Assembly (NCBI RefSeq): GCF_023091865.1
Contig: NZ_JAHXDI010000003.1
Location: forward strand, 248,001-312,000
Source of the DNA: Chromohalobacter moromii
Lineage (GTDB): Bacteria > Pseudomonadota > Gammaproteobacteria > Pseudomonadales > Halomonadaceae
Length of the DNA stretch: 64,000 bases
Direction of reading: 5' to 3'
Position numbers and translations under genes: made by a program
Notes under the pieces: model-generated
What the model was told of the DNA's origin: nothing
Databases searched by the model: none
Seen by the model: only the letters and a program-made list of their open reading frames with translations
In this document: piece after piece, positions 8,313-17,780 of the stretch
How the letters are laid out: every line of letters begins with the position of its first letter
Position numbering within the stretch: the first letter of the stretch is position 1

Positions 8313-10286
8313 TTAGTCATCGTGGTGTGGCGCACCCCAGCGCTGGCGTATCGCGGTCTCGATACCCTCGGCGTCGAGACCGCACGCCGTCAGCAATTCG
8401 GCGGGCTTGCCGTGCTCGACGAAAGTATCCGGCAAGCCAAGATTCAATACCTCGACCTGGACACCTTCGGCGGCCAAGAGTTCATTGACGCCGCTCCCCG
8501 CGCCACCGGCGACGACATTCTCCTCGAGTGTCACCAGCAGCCGATGTCGACGCGCCGCCGCGAGTATCGCGTCACGATCCAGCGGTTTCACGCTGCGCAT
8601 ATTGATGTGCGTGGCGTCGAGATTGTCGGCCACCTCGGCGGCGGGCCCGTTCATGCTGCCGAACGCCAGTAGCGCCACACCGTCCTGTGCGCCGTTACGC
8701 CGCGTCTCGGCCTCACCGATGGGCAGTGCCTCGAGGCCGGGCGCAAGCGTCGTACCCGGCCCGGTGCCGCGCGGATAGCGCACCGCCGCCGGGCCTTCGT
8801 GATGATAGGCAGCGCTCAGCATGGCGCGGCATTCGGCTTCATCGGCGGGTGCCAGCACCACCATGCCTGGAATGCAGCGCAGATAAGCGAGGTCCAGCGC
8901 GCCATGGTGCGTGGGGCCGTCTTCGCCGACCACGCCTGCGCGGTCGATAGCGAAGGTGACGTCGAGCTCCTGTACCGCCACGTCGTGGATCAGCTGGTCA
9001 TAGCCGCGCTGCAGAAAGGTCGAATAGATCGCCACCACGGGCTTCATGCCTTCACACGCCATGCCCGCCGCCAGCGTCACCGCGTGCTGCTCGGCGATCG
9101 CCACGTCGTAGTAACGCTCGGGATACTCGCGCGAGAAGCGGATCAGATCGGAGCCCTCGCGCATCGCCGGCGTGATACCGATCAAGCGCGTATCCGCCGC
9201 CGCCATGTCGCAGAGCCACTCACCGAAGACATTGCAATATTTGCGCGGGGTCGGGCGCATGACATCTTCGCTGCGGGGCTTGGGCTTGGCTTCAGGCTCG
9301 GTCTCGTTGGGCGAGCGCGGCTCCACCTTGGGCGGCGGCTCGCTGGCGGTTTTTTCGAGCTTGGTGATGGCATGGTAGCCGATTGGGTCGGCCTCGGCGG
9401 GGCGAAAGCCGCGTCCCTTGCAGGTCTTGATATGCAGGAACTGCGGCCCCTCCAGATTCGCCATGTTGCCCAGCGTCTGCACCAGCGTCGGCAGGTCATG
9501 ACCGTCGATGGGACCGATGTAGTTGAATCCCATCTCCTCGAACAGGGTCGCCGGGCTGACCATGCCCTTGACGTGCTCCTCGGTGCGCCGGGCCAGCTCC
9601 AGCGCGCCCGGCAGGTGCGAGAGCACGCGCTTGCTGTTCTCGCGCATCACCGTGTACGGCTTGCTGACCAGAATGCGTGCCAGATAGCTCGCCATGCCGC
9701 CAACGTTCTCGGAGATCGACATCTCATTGTCGTTGAGAATCACCAGCATATTGGCATCGACATGTCCCGCGTGCGCCAGCGCTTCGAACGACATGCCGGC
9801 GCTCAAGGCACCGTCACCGATGACCGCACAGACACGGCGCTTCTCGCCCTTGGTTCGCGCCGCCAGCGCCATGCCCAACGCCGCCGAGATCGAGGTGCTC
9901 GAATGGCCGACACCGAAGGTGTCATAGGGCGATTCATCGCGCTTGGGAAACGCCGCCAACCCGCCGAACTGGCGAATGGTCGACATCTGCTCGCGGCGCC
10001 CGGTGAGGATCTTGTGCGGATAGGCTTGATGGCCGACATCCCAGACCAAGCGGTCATACGGTGTGTCGAGAATATGGTGCAAGGCGACGGTCAACTCGAC
10101 CACGCCCAGCCCCGCGCCGAAGTGACCGCCGGTACAGCCGACGCTGTACAGCAAATAAGCACGCAACTCGTCGGCCAGCTGGCGCAACTGGGTCGCATTG
10201 AAATCGTGTAACGCCGCGGGAGACTCGAGAGTATCGAGCAACGGCGTGGCCGGACGTTCGGCAGGAATCTCGTCGAACAGCTTCAT
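8313..10286 (-). CDS. dxs: 1-deoxy-D-xylulose-5-phosphate synthase
   Basis: A 657-residue DXS, the thiamine-diphosphate enzyme joining pyruvate and glyceraldehyde-3-phosphate, first step of the MEP isoprenoid pathway. It shows the N-terminal [15 protein letters not shown], the ThDP motif [14 protein letters not shown]...LNDN, the catalytic Glu in [11 protein letters not shown] and [13 protein letters not shown]. It is some 35 residues longer than E. coli Dxs, mostly from a Pro/Glu/Lys-rich linker (about residues 315-345). Follows ispA by 19 bp in the conserved xseB-ispA-dxs order. Confidence 0.97.
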   Translation of the reverse strand: MKLFDEIPAERPATPLLDTLESPAALHDFNATQLRQLADELRAYLLYSVGCTGGHFGAGLGVVELTVALHHILDTPYDRLVWDVGHQAYPHKILTGRREQMSTIRQFGGLAAFPKRDESPYDTFGVGHSSTSISAALGMALAARTKGEKRRVCAVIGDGALSAGMSFEALAHAGHVDANMLVILNDNEMSISENVGGMASYLARILVSKPYTVMRENSKRVLSHLPGALELARRTEEHVKGMVSPATLFEEMGFNYIGPIDGHDLPTLVQTLGNMANLEGPQFLHIKTCKGRGFRPAEADPIGYHAITKLEKTASEPPPKVEPRSPNETEPEAKPKPRSEDVMRPTPRKYCNVFGEWLCDMAAADTRLIGITPAMREGSDLIRFSREYPERYYDVAIAEQHAVTLAAGMACEGMKPVVAIYSTFLQRGYDQLIHDVAVQELDVTFAIDRAGVVGEDGPTHHGALDLAYLRCIPGMVVLAPADEAECRAMLSAAYHHEGPAAVRYPRGTGPGTTLAPGLEALPIGEAETRRNGAQDGVALLAFGSMNGPAAEVADNLDATHINMRSVKPLDRDAILAAARRHRLLVTLEENVVAGGAGSGVNELLAAEGVQVEVLNLGLPDTFVEHGKPAELLTACGLDAEGIETAIRQRWGAPHHDD

Positions 10287-10305
10287 AAGCGTTGTCTACA
10301 ACCGA

Positions 10306-11199
10306 TCAGTGATCGCGGTCGATCATATGGCGGGCCAGGTCGGCCAAAGGAAAGGCTCGCTCGCCCAAGGGCGCCAAGGCGTCCAGCGCCTCGTCGAGCA
10401 GGCCGTGCGCCTTGGCACGGGCGCCTTCCAGGCCGAGCAAAGCCGGATAAGTGGGTTTGGCACGCGCCGCGTCGGCGCCGGTGGCCTTGCCCAGGGTCGC
10501 GGCGTCGCCAGCGACATCGAGGATGTCATCCTGAATCTGGAACGCCAAGCCGATGGCGGCAGCGTAGGCATCCAGCGCCGCCACGCGAGGGTCGTCTTCA
10601 TCAACGGCCGCCAGGGCGCCGAGCCGCACGGCAGCACGAATCAGCGCACCGGTCTTGTAACGATGCATGGTCGCCAGGGCATCGACATCCAACTGGCCAC
10701 CCACTGCGCACAAATCCAGCGCCTGGCCGGCGGCCATACCGTCACGCCCCGAGGCGTGGGCGAGCACACCCACCATTGCCCCCAGACGCGGTGGGCGCGC
10801 CTCGGCGAGCACCTCGAAAGCCAGCGTTTGCAGCGCGTCGCCGGTCAGGATAGCCATCGCCTCGTTATAGACACGATGCACCGTAGGACGCCCACGCCGC
10901 ATGTCATCGTCGTCCATGGCGGGCAAGTCATCGTGGATCAGCGAGTAAGCGTGGATCAGCTCGATGGCGGCCGCGGGGGCATCCAGTGCGGTGTCCGCAG
11001 CGCCCAGTGCGCGGCCGGCGGCATACACCAGCACTGGCCGCAGGCGCTTGCCGCCGCCCAGTACGCCATAGCGCATGGCGGCATCGAGCTCGCCAGCGAC
11101 AGGCGTCGCGCGCTCGAAAACTTGCGCCAACACTTGCTCGGTACGCGTCCGCGCCGTGGTGATGATGTCACGCTCGGCCAAGGGTTCAACGCTCACCAT
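10306..11199 (-). CDS. ispA: Polyprenyl (farnesyl/geranyl) diphosphate synthase
   Basis: A short-chain trans-prenyltransferase with both Asp-rich motifs, DDLPAMDDDDMRRG and QIQDDILDVAGD, and GKRLRPVL for substrate binding. It condenses IPP with allylic diphosphates to give FPP. The start at 11199 is chosen because GGGAGGTCG directly precedes that ATG; it then overlaps the xseB stop by 14 bases. A longer frame to 11241 has no comparable site. Second gene of xseB-ispA-dxs. Confidence 0.95.
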   Translation of the reverse strand: MVSVEPLAERDIITTARTRTEQVLAQVFERATPVAGELDAAMRYGVLGGGKRLRPVLVYAAGRALGAADTALDAPAAAIELIHAYSLIHDDLPAMDDDDMRRGRPTVHRVYNEAMAILTGDALQTLAFEVLAEARPPRLGAMVGVLAHASGRDGMAAGQALDLCAVGGQLDVDALATMHRYKTGALIRAAVRLGALAAVDEDDPRVAALDAYAAAIGLAFQIQDDILDVAGDAATLGKATGADAARAKPTYPALLGLEGARAKAHGLLDEALDALAPLGERAFPLADLARHMIDRDH

Positions 11200-11491
11200 C
11201 GACCTCCCCAGCATCGAAGGGCGTCTCGTGGAAGCTACCATCGGGCTGCTCCAGAAGCGCCTTGACGCGCAACTCGGCGTTTTCTAGGCGTTGCTGGGCA
11301 TCGCGGGTCAAATGCACACCGCGCTCGAACGCCACTAATGACGCTTCCAGAGACAGCTCGCCCGACTCCAGTTGAGCCACCAGCGATTCCAGACGCGTCA
11401 GCGTGGCCGCGAAGTCCTCCGGCGCAGCGTCCTGAACATCCGTTTCGTCGGGCTGGGCGCCATCGCCAACCGATGCATCCTTTTCCACCAT
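11186..11491 (-). CDS. xseB: Exodeoxyribonuclease VII small subunit
   Basis: A 101-residue XseB. The core FAATLTRLESLVAQLESGEL and LEASLVAFERGVHLTRDAQQRL form the two helices that bind XseA. N- and C-terminal tails are acidic and not conserved. First gene of the xseB-ispA-dxs operon, overlapping ispA by 14 bases. Confidence 0.93.
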   Translation of the reverse strand: MVEKDASVGDGAQPDETDVQDAAPEDFAATLTRLESLVAQLESGELSLEASLVAFERGVHLTRDAQQRLENAELRVKALLEQPDGSFHETPFDAGEVDGER

Positions 11492-11807
11492 GGCGTTTCT
11501 CGCTCATCCGTGCGGACCGATGCTACGGCCCGGCTTGCCAAGAGTTGGGCACACAGTATACACCCAAGCCCCGGGGACGCGTCTGCCCCGGCGTGGCCGC
11601 CAGCATTGCCGATGCAAAGGCGTTCATGCGCAAGGTGCAGCGAATTCATCCTCAAACTGGGTGCCTGTGCTACGATATGGCCCCTGTCGCTGGGCAGTCT
11701 CCTCCCCCTTTTCATGCCTCGGGGGCCTCGGATCGCCCGCTTGGACAGGCCACCACCATACCGATTAGATAAACGTCGCATCAGTCGACGAAAGGGTTGA
11801 ACCGACA
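11492..11807. other. Divergent intergenic region xseB/serA
   Basis: A 316-bp gap without a convincing gene. On the plus strand TTGCCA (11535-11540) and TATACA (11557-11562), 16 bases apart, resemble a sigma-70 promoter for serA. The same AT-rich spot read on the minus strand gives TATACT, a possible -10 for xseB. No riboswitch fold was recognised. Promoter assignments are weak. Confidence 0.3.
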
Positions 11808-13058
11808 ATGGCCAAGACGTCTCTGGACAAGAGCAAGATCAAGATCCTGCTGCTCGAGGGCATTCACCAGTCCGCCGTGGACAACCTGCTGAATGCCGGT
11901 TACACCAACATCGAAACGCTCTCCACTTCCTTGTCCGAGGACGAGCTGGTCGAGAAGATCCGCGACGTTCATTTCATCGGCCTACGCTCGCGCACGCAGC
12001 TCACCGAGCGCGTATTCGCCGCCGCCGAGCGGCTCACCGCCGTGGGTTGCTTCTGCATCGGCACCAACCAGGTCGATCTCAACGCAGCGCTCGAACGTGG
12101 CATTCCGGTCTTCAACGCGCCGTATTCCAATACCCGCTCGGTGGCCGAGCTGGTCCTCGCCGAAGCCATCATGCTGCTGCGCGGTATCCCGGAGAAGTCC
12201 GCCCGCGCCCACCAGGGCGGCTGGTTGAAGTCGGCCAAGAATTCCCATGAAGCACGTGGCAAGACGCTGGGGATCATCGGCTACGGCAGCATCGGCGCCC
12301 AGCTCTCGGTGCTCGCCGAATCGCTGGGCTTCGATGTCCTCTATTACGACGTGATCACCAAGCTGGCCATGGGCAATGCGCGTCAGGTGGGCTCGCTCGA
12401 GGAGCTGCTAGCGCGTGCCGACATCGTCAGCCTGCACGTGCCTGACGTGCCGTCCACGCGCTGGATGATCGGCCGCGACCAACTGGCGCTGATGAAGCAG
12501 AGTGCCATCTTCATCAACGCCTCGCGCGGCACCGTGGTGGACATCGAAGCCCTGGCGGAAGTGCTGGAGAGCGGCAAGCTGCTCGGCGCGGCCATCGACG
12601 TCTTCCCCGTCGAACCCAAGGGCAGCAACGATGAGTTCGTCTCGCCGTTGCGCGGTAAGGAAAACGTCATCCTCACGCCGCACATCGGCGGCTCGACCTT
12701 GGAAGCCCAGGAAAACATCGGCATCGAGGTCTCCGAGAAGCTGATCACTTACTCCGACAACGGCACCACCATCACCTCGGTCAACTTCCCCGAGGTTGCG
12801 CTGCCCGCCCATCCGGACAAACACCGCCTGTTGCACATTCACGAGAACGTGCCGGGCGTCATGTCCGAGATCAACAAGGTACTCGGCGACGAGGGCATCA
12901 ACATCTCGGCGCAGTACCTGCAGACCAACAGCGGCGTCGGCTACGTGGTCATCGATGTCGACAAGGCCTACGGCCCCAAGGCGCTGGAAGCGCTCAAGCG
13001 CGTCAACCATACCCTGCGTCTGCGCGTGCTCTACTCCGAGAGCAACTTCGAAGCTTGA
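11808..13058 (+). CDS. serA: D-3-phosphoglycerate dehydrogenase
   Basis: A 416-residue SerA, first enzyme of serine synthesis (3-phosphoglycerate to phosphohydroxypyruvate). NAD-binding GIIGYGSIGAQLSVLAE, catalytic-loop residues around NASRGTVVD and LTPHIGGSTLEAQ, and a C-terminal ACT domain (HENVPGVMSEINKVLG onward) for serine feedback. Length matches the E. coli type. Monocistronic, ending at a strong terminator. Confidence 0.97.
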   Translation: MAKTSLDKSKIKILLLEGIHQSAVDNLLNAGYTNIETLSTSLSEDELVEKIRDVHFIGLRSRTQLTERVFAAAERLTAVGCFCIGTNQVDLNAALERGIPVFNAPYSNTRSVAELVLAEAIMLLRGIPEKSARAHQGGWLKSAKNSHEARGKTLGIIGYGSIGAQLSVLAESLGFDVLYYDVITKLAMGNARQVGSLEELLARADIVSLHVPDVPSTRWMIGRDQLALMKQSAIFINASRGTVVDIEALAEVLESGKLLGAAIDVFPVEPKGSNDEFVSPLRGKENVILTPHIGGSTLEAQENIGIEVSEKLITYSDNGTTITSVNFPEVALPAHPDKHRLLHIHENVPGVMSEINKVLGDEGINISAQYLQTNSGVGYVVIDVDKAYGPKALEALKRVNHTLRLRVLYSESNFEA

Positions 13059-13082
13059 GGCACGCTGACCGCCCAACGCAAA

Positions 13083-13114
13083 ACGGCCCCTCCAAGGAGG
13101 GGCCGTGGCGTTTT
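13083..13114 (+). terminator. Intrinsic terminator of serA
   Basis: Perfect 11-bp stem ACGGCCCCTCC / GGAGGGGCCGT with an AA loop (13083-13106), then GGCGTTTT. Confidence 0.8.
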
Positions 13115-13149
13115 GACCTGCTAGATCCAGCGCCTTCCCTATCGCGGCC

Positions 13150-13317
13150 TCACGGCGTCTCGTTGGAACGCGAGACATCCGCCGGGTTGCTGGTCGGACC
13201 GGTCTGTGGCACGCCGGTCTTGACCTCGCGCTGACCGTCGTCATAGGTATTGACCGTGCAGCCGGCGATTCCCGCCATTAGCAGCACAGCGCCTGCCATT
13301 GCCAATAGATAACGCAT
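13150..13317 (-). CDS. Small lipoprotein, 55 residues
   Basis: Open frame MRYLLAMAGAVLLMAGIAGC followed by a polar tail ending SNETP. The signal segment ends in a lipobox (IAGC, Cys20), so it is a predicted lipoprotein. GAGGGAAC lies about 6 bases before the ATG. It sits between the serA terminator and the TonB receptor gene, 79 bp downstream of the receptor stop on the same strand. Function is not recognised; it resembles small envelope lipoproteins of the entericidin size class, but that is only a similarity of form. Confidence 0.6.
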   Translation of the reverse strand: MRYLLAMAGAVLLMAGIAGCTVNTYDDGQREVKTGVPQTGPTSNPADVSRSNETP

Positions 13318-13396
13318 GAGTTCCCTCTTTTATCGCTTATCGATCCCGAGCCCACCGGCCGATGCCATCGACCAGTGAGCGATTGATGCGACGCGC

Positions 13397-15433
13397 CTAG
13401 AACGCGACTTCCATACCAGCGTAGACGGTCCGCCCCGACGCCGGCTCGAAATAGCGGTCATTGTTGGCATTGATTCGCACATTGGCGAAATGCTCACGGT
13501 CGAAGAGATTGCGCACCCCCACGTAGCCCTTGAGCAAGGTATCCCCCCCCAGGTGCCAACCATCGCCGGCGCGCAGGTTGACCAGCCAGTAATCGTCGAC
13601 CTCTACCTCGTTGGCGTCGTCCGCCACCATGTCGCCGATATACTGCGTCTCGAGCGTCGCGAAGCGCTCGTCGAAGCCCTGCCAGGTCAGCTGGTTCATC
13701 CAGGTCTGCTCCGGCAGGCCGGGGATGCGGTTACCCCCGTAGTTACCATCCTGAGTGTCGTATTCGTCGAATTCGTAACTGGCCAGCGTCAAGGCGCTGT
13801 CGAGGCGCCAGCTCGGCGTCATCTGCCAGCCCAGCGCCAGCTCGATACCGTCCCGCGAGGAATCACCGGCATTGCGGTAAAAGTCTCGCCCATTTTCATT
13901 GTAAGGCACCAGTTCGTCACGCACCCGCACCGAGAACAGCGCCAGATCGTAATCCACGCCATTGTCGAAATTGCCCCGCAGCCCGATTTCGCGATTCCAG
14001 GCTTTCTGTGGCTCGACCGACGGGTTGAAGCCGCCTACCCCAGTGGGATTGGCGAATTCAGAAAACGTGGGGGTTTCAAAAGACGTGCCGGTATTGGCAT
14101 AGACCTGATGTGTCGGCAAATACCGATAGCTCAAGCCGGCCGAGCCGCTCCATTCGCGGAAGGTACGCTCGCCGCTCTGGTCGCCGTCGCTGCCGAAGTC
14201 ATCGTCGATATCGAAGTCGACGCGGTCGTAGCGGGTCCCCAGCGATAGCGTCAACTTGTCGGTGAGATCCAGATCGCCTTGGGCGAAAATCCCCACAGAG
14301 GTCGCCTCCTGAGTCTCGTCAGCGGCTTCACCGCTGACCGTGCCGTCGAATTCGACGTCACGCCGCCAGCGATCGTCTTCCTGACGGGCCACATCGACAC
14401 CTACGACATAGCGCAGCGGCAGCTCGCCGAGGGTCAGATCCTGATGGTACTCGGCACTCCCACCGTAGTAATCGCGCTTGTAACCAAGAAGACTGTCGCC
14501 GGGATAGGGCAGTTGCTGCTCGAAGTCACGCTGCAGATAGAAGCCCTTGACGTACAGCTCGCCCGGCCCCGCGGAAAGATCCTCGTACTGCAGCCCCAGT
14601 ACCTGCTGGTCGACGTTCTGGCCAGTGTCGTATTCTTCAGTGAAGTCACCAGCCTGGTCGCGGTCTTCGTTGACCTGCTCGCGCGTCAGCCCGCCCGGGT
14701 CCTCGGAGCGCGGGTTGTCCAGCAAGTTGACGATGGCCGTCAGTGCCCGGTCATTGCCCAGCTCGCGACGCACCTTGGCATTCAAGTGATACTTCTCGAC
14801 CTGGCTCTGCTCACGATACCCGTCGAAGTTCAGCGCCGACACACTCACATGGTGCGACCAGGGGCCGTTCACGCCGCCATCGCTGAAGCGATATTTCTGG
14901 TAGCCGTCGCTGCCGATCTCAGCGCCCAGGCGGGTCTTCTGATCATCGCGACCATCGGCCGTGGTCACACTGAGAACGCCCCCTGCCGCATTACCGTAAA
15001 GCACCGACGACGGCCCGCGAATCACCTCGATCCGCTCGGCGCTGTCGAGGTCGATGGCATCCAGCTGTGCCTGCCCATCGGGCAATGTGTAAGGAATGCC
15101 GTCGGTCATCACCGTGACCCCGCGCACACCGAACGGCGCCCGCGCGCCGAAGCCGCGAATCGCCAGGCGCTCGCCCTGGGCGAAGTTGTCACGGTTTTGC
15201 AAGAACACCCCGGGCACGGTCGCCAGCGACTCGTCGAGCCGAACACGCTGCTGGCCTTGCGCGATGCTATCGTGGTCGACCACGGAAACGGCGGCGGGTG
15301 TGGCATAGAGCTCGCGATCGAGACGCGGCGCCGTCACCTCCATTACCTCTGGCGAAGTCGTTTGGGCGAACGCGACGCCGGAAGCGCTCAAGGCGCCAAG
15401 CAGCAAGGAAGCAGGAAGGTAGCGATGGGTCAT
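13397..15433 (-). CDS. TonB-dependent outer-membrane receptor, PqqU/YncD-like
   Basis: A 678-residue TonB-dependent receptor. Signal peptide ends ASGVAFA; the plug domain has LAIRGFGARAPFGVRG, VMTDGIPYTLPDGQ and VIRGPSSVLYGNAAGG; the barrel ends with a terminal Phe (GMEVAF). The C-terminal stretch GDMVADDANEV and NDRYFEPASGR closely recalls E. coli YncD (PqqU), the pyrroloquinoline quinone receptor, so PQQ is a candidate ligand; siderophores cannot be excluded. No clear Fur box was found upstream. Confidence 0.8.
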   Translation of the reverse strand: MTHRYLPASLLLGALSASGVAFAQTTSPEVMEVTAPRLDRELYATPAAVSVVDHDSIAQGQQRVRLDESLATVPGVFLQNRDNFAQGERLAIRGFGARAPFGVRGVTVMTDGIPYTLPDGQAQLDAIDLDSAERIEVIRGPSSVLYGNAAGGVLSVTTADGRDDQKTRLGAEIGSDGYQKYRFSDGGVNGPWSHHVSVSALNFDGYREQSQVEKYHLNAKVRRELGNDRALTAIVNLLDNPRSEDPGGLTREQVNEDRDQAGDFTEEYDTGQNVDQQVLGLQYEDLSAGPGELYVKGFYLQRDFEQQLPYPGDSLLGYKRDYYGGSAEYHQDLTLGELPLRYVVGVDVARQEDDRWRRDVEFDGTVSGEAADETQEATSVGIFAQGDLDLTDKLTLSLGTRYDRVDFDIDDDFGSDGDQSGERTFREWSGSAGLSYRYLPTHQVYANTGTSFETPTFSEFANPTGVGGFNPSVEPQKAWNREIGLRGNFDNGVDYDLALFSVRVRDELVPYNENGRDFYRNAGDSSRDGIELALGWQMTPSWRLDSALTLASYEFDEYDTQDGNYGGNRIPGLPEQTWMNQLTWQGFDERFATLETQYIGDMVADDANEVEVDDYWLVNLRAGDGWHLGGDTLLKGYVGVRNLFDREHFANVRINANNDRYFEPASGRTVYAGMEVAF

Positions 15434-15574
15434 GGCGATATCGACAGGTCGGGTCTACCGGAAGGCGAAATACCACCGGTGGACGAATTCATTAAGCGGG
15501 CAAGCATATTAGCATATCGCACGCATACCCGCCTTACGTCTAATCGCCATTTCGCATGGTGCATGCCTGCGTCA

Positions 15575-16789
15575 TTAAAAGTACGTCGTCATCACCTCCG
15601 TCACTGCCAGCGACTCATCGACACACAATACGCGCCGCCACTTGTCGAACGTCAGACACGGATGAGAGGTACCGAAGGCCAGCACATCGCCTACCGCGAT
15701 ATCGGCGTGCTCGGGAATCTCGAGAAACGCATGCTGATCCATGATGTGCGTCGTGCGCCAGCCGCTGACGTCCACGCTCACCGCATCTCCCGCCTCCCGT
15801 GGATAGCGGCGTAGCGGCAATGGCAGATCCGGCTCGTGACCGATATCGCGCTTGCCCAGCGCGATGATCGCCAGGCCCGGCTCGGGCAGCGACTGGACAT
15901 GGGCAAAGACTTCCAGCGCCGGGCGCAGCTCGCCCTCCAGATCGGGATCGCGCGCCTTGATCGCCTCCATCGCGCCGGCATAGAGCTTGTGATCGTGCAC
16001 CACGTAGCAGCCCGGCCTCAGCACCGGCGTGTAGTGCTCGCGCAGCTCCGCCCTATCGAACGTCTCCGCGATCAGGTCGAACCACTTGGAGCCGGAGGCC
16101 GTGACGATCGGCGCCTCGCGTTGAAGTACGCCACTGTCCTGCAACGTGCGGACGGTCTCGACCAATCGCTCGCCGTAGGCACGCACGGCAGCGACTTCAT
16201 TGCCACCGGCGATCATGCCCTCGTAACCTTCGATGCCGACCAGCGCCAGCGCTGGTTGCTCGGCGATCGCCGCCACCAGCGTCTCGACCTGTTCGGCGGT
16301 GCGGCAACCGCAGCGGCCACCGTCGACACCCAGCTCGATCAGCACGTTCAGTGTCAGGTTCCTTTCGGCGAAGAATACCCCCAAATCGCGCACGTTATCG
16401 ACACCGTCCACCACACAGTAGAACTCCATCCCTGCCTCGATGGCATCCGCCACCAGCGTCATATTGGGATGGCCAACCAATTGATTGGCCATCAACACAC
16501 GTTCGATGCCGTGAGCATGCGCCGTCACCGTCTGTACCGCCGTCGCCAACGTGATTCCCCAGGCGCCCGCCTCGATCTGTCGCTTGAACAACGCCGGGGC
16601 CATGGTGGTTTTCCCGTGCGGCGCCAACTTGGCGCCGTGCTCGTCGGCGAAGCGCTGCATCCACGCCAGGTTGTGGGTCAGCGGCGATTCGAAGACCACC
16701 GCCGCCGGCAGCGGCACATCTCGCAGCAGATGCGCCGGACGTGACAGCGGTATGCCTTTTTCCATTTCCCATTGCCCGGGTGCAGCCAT
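15575..16789 (-). CDS. PLP-dependent D-amino acid deaminase / D-serine dehydratase-like protein
   Basis: A 404-residue fold-type III PLP protein of the DSD1/D-threonine aldolase group. The PLP lysine is in LAPHGKTTMAPAL (about residue 59) and the C-terminal metal-site pattern is FGTSHPCLTFDKW. Such enzymes deaminate or dehydrate D-amino acids. It is divergent from an RpiR regulator that heads an operon for an N-acyl-D-amino-acid deacylase, a RidA protein and a symporter, which supports D-amino acid catabolism. The start follows GAGGAAAATACG. The exact substrate is unknown. Confidence 0.78.
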   Translation of the reverse strand: MAAPGQWEMEKGIPLSRPAHLLRDVPLPAAVVFESPLTHNLAWMQRFADEHGAKLAPHGKTTMAPALFKRQIEAGAWGITLATAVQTVTAHAHGIERVLMANQLVGHPNMTLVADAIEAGMEFYCVVDGVDNVRDLGVFFAERNLTLNVLIELGVDGGRCGCRTAEQVETLVAAIAEQPALALVGIEGYEGMIAGGNEVAAVRAYGERLVETVRTLQDSGVLQREAPIVTASGSKWFDLIAETFDRAELREHYTPVLRPGCYVVHDHKLYAGAMEAIKARDPDLEGELRPALEVFAHVQSLPEPGLAIIALGKRDIGHEPDLPLPLRRYPREAGDAVSVDVSGWRTTHIMDQHAFLEIPEHADIAVGDVLAFGTSHPCLTFDKWRRVLCVDESLAVTEVMTTYF

Positions 16790-16825
16790 CGTATTTTCCT
16801 CGCCTCGTTATACATCCTGGGTATT

Positions 16826-16856
16826 TACTAACACATAAAATAAAAATATGTTAGTA
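16826..16856. promoter_or_regulatory. Inverted repeat operator between deaminase and RpiR genes
   Basis: Perfect 8-bp inverted repeat TACTAACA (16826-16833) and TGTTAGTA (16849-16856) with an AT-rich 15-base spacer, centred between the divergent starts at 16789 and 16894. Probably the RpiR binding site (inference). Confidence 0.6.
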
Positions 16857-16893
16857 GATAACAAGCCCGTCAGTCATCGAATATGGATCGCTC

Positions 16894-17757
16894 GTGAGTC
16901 AAGAATTCGACATCCTGTCGCATATCACCGCCTGCTTGCCGAGCCTGCGCGTGTCGGAGCAAAAAGTCGCCACGCTGGTTCATGACGACATCGACTTCGT
17001 CACCGAGGCGAGCATCGGCGAGATCGCCAGGCGCGCCGAGGTGAGCGATGCCACGGTCACGCGCTTCGCGCGCGCAGTGGGTTGCCGCAATGTGCGCGAC
17101 TTGAAAACACGCCTCACGCGTGCCCTGGCGGCTGGCCGCCGTTTCATTCAGGAAGCCAACGAGGAAGACGGCCTCGGCGTCATCTACGACACCGCCGCGC
17201 AAACACTCTCGCTCAACCGCGAACTGATGGAACAGGCCGATGTCGAGGGCGCGGTGGCAATGCTCGACGACGCTCGCCAGATCCTGGTGTTCGGCGCCGG
17301 CGGTGGATCGACCGTCATGGCGCAAGAGTTGCAATTCCGGCTGGTGCGGCTCGGTTACGCCATCAGCGCCTATCCGCAAGCGCTCTTGCCACGCATGGTC
17401 GCCTCGACCCTGGAGCCCGATGATGTCGTCGTCACGCTTTCGGTGACCGGCTACACCCCTGAGATCGTCGAAGCAGCCGAGCTGGCACGCCAGTACGGCG
17501 CCCGCGTGCTCGCCATCACCGCCGTCGGTTCGCCACTCGCAGAGATCGCGAACATTGCCCTGCCGTTGGCCGCTCGCGAGACCGATTACATCTATTTCCC
17601 GTCGTCGTCGCGCTACGCCATGATGGCCGCCATCGACATGCTGGCATTGGGCCTTGCACTGCGGCACCGCGACCGTACACGCGACAAGCTGCGACGACTC
17701 AAGATCACCCTCGATGCCCACCGCGGTGGCGACAATCGCCAGCCGCTGGGGGATTGA
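16894..17757 (+). CDS. MurR/RpiR-family regulator
   Basis: A 287-residue RpiR-type regulator. N-terminal HTH (IGEIARRAEVSDATVTRFARAVGC) and a C-terminal SIS domain (VFGAGGGSTVMAQELQFRL; VVVTLSVTGYTPEIVEAA). SIS domains usually bind phosphosugars, but RpiR proteins beside D-amino acid genes are known. GTG start. It is followed 23 bp later by the deacylase gene and probably controls both directions through the inverted repeat at 16826-16856. Confidence 0.82.
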   Translation: MSQEFDILSHITACLPSLRVSEQKVATLVHDDIDFVTEASIGEIARRAEVSDATVTRFARAVGCRNVRDLKTRLTRALAAGRRFIQEANEEDGLGVIYDTAAQTLSLNRELMEQADVEGAVAMLDDARQILVFGAGGGSTVMAQELQFRLVRLGYAISAYPQALLPRMVASTLEPDDVVVTLSVTGYTPEIVEAAELARQYGARVLAITAVGSPLAEIANIALPLAARETDYIYFPSSSRYAMMAAIDMLALGLALRHRDRTRDKLRRLKITLDAHRGGDNRQPLGD

Positions 17758-17780
17758 GCCATGCAGATCCAGGAGCCGCC

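Noticed and set aside
8799-10211. Long plus-strand open frame (470 codons)
   Set aside because: It lies antisense over dxs, is rich in His/Gln/Arg without a fold pattern, and has no ribosome site; a GC-rich shadow frame.
15481-15574. Fur box before the TonB receptor
   Set aside because: The AT-rich CATATTAGCATATC stretch does not match the 19-bp Fur pattern well enough to call.
14279-15814. Long plus-strand open frame (511 codons)
   Set aside because: It is antisense to the TonB receptor and the deaminase end, and has no domain pattern.
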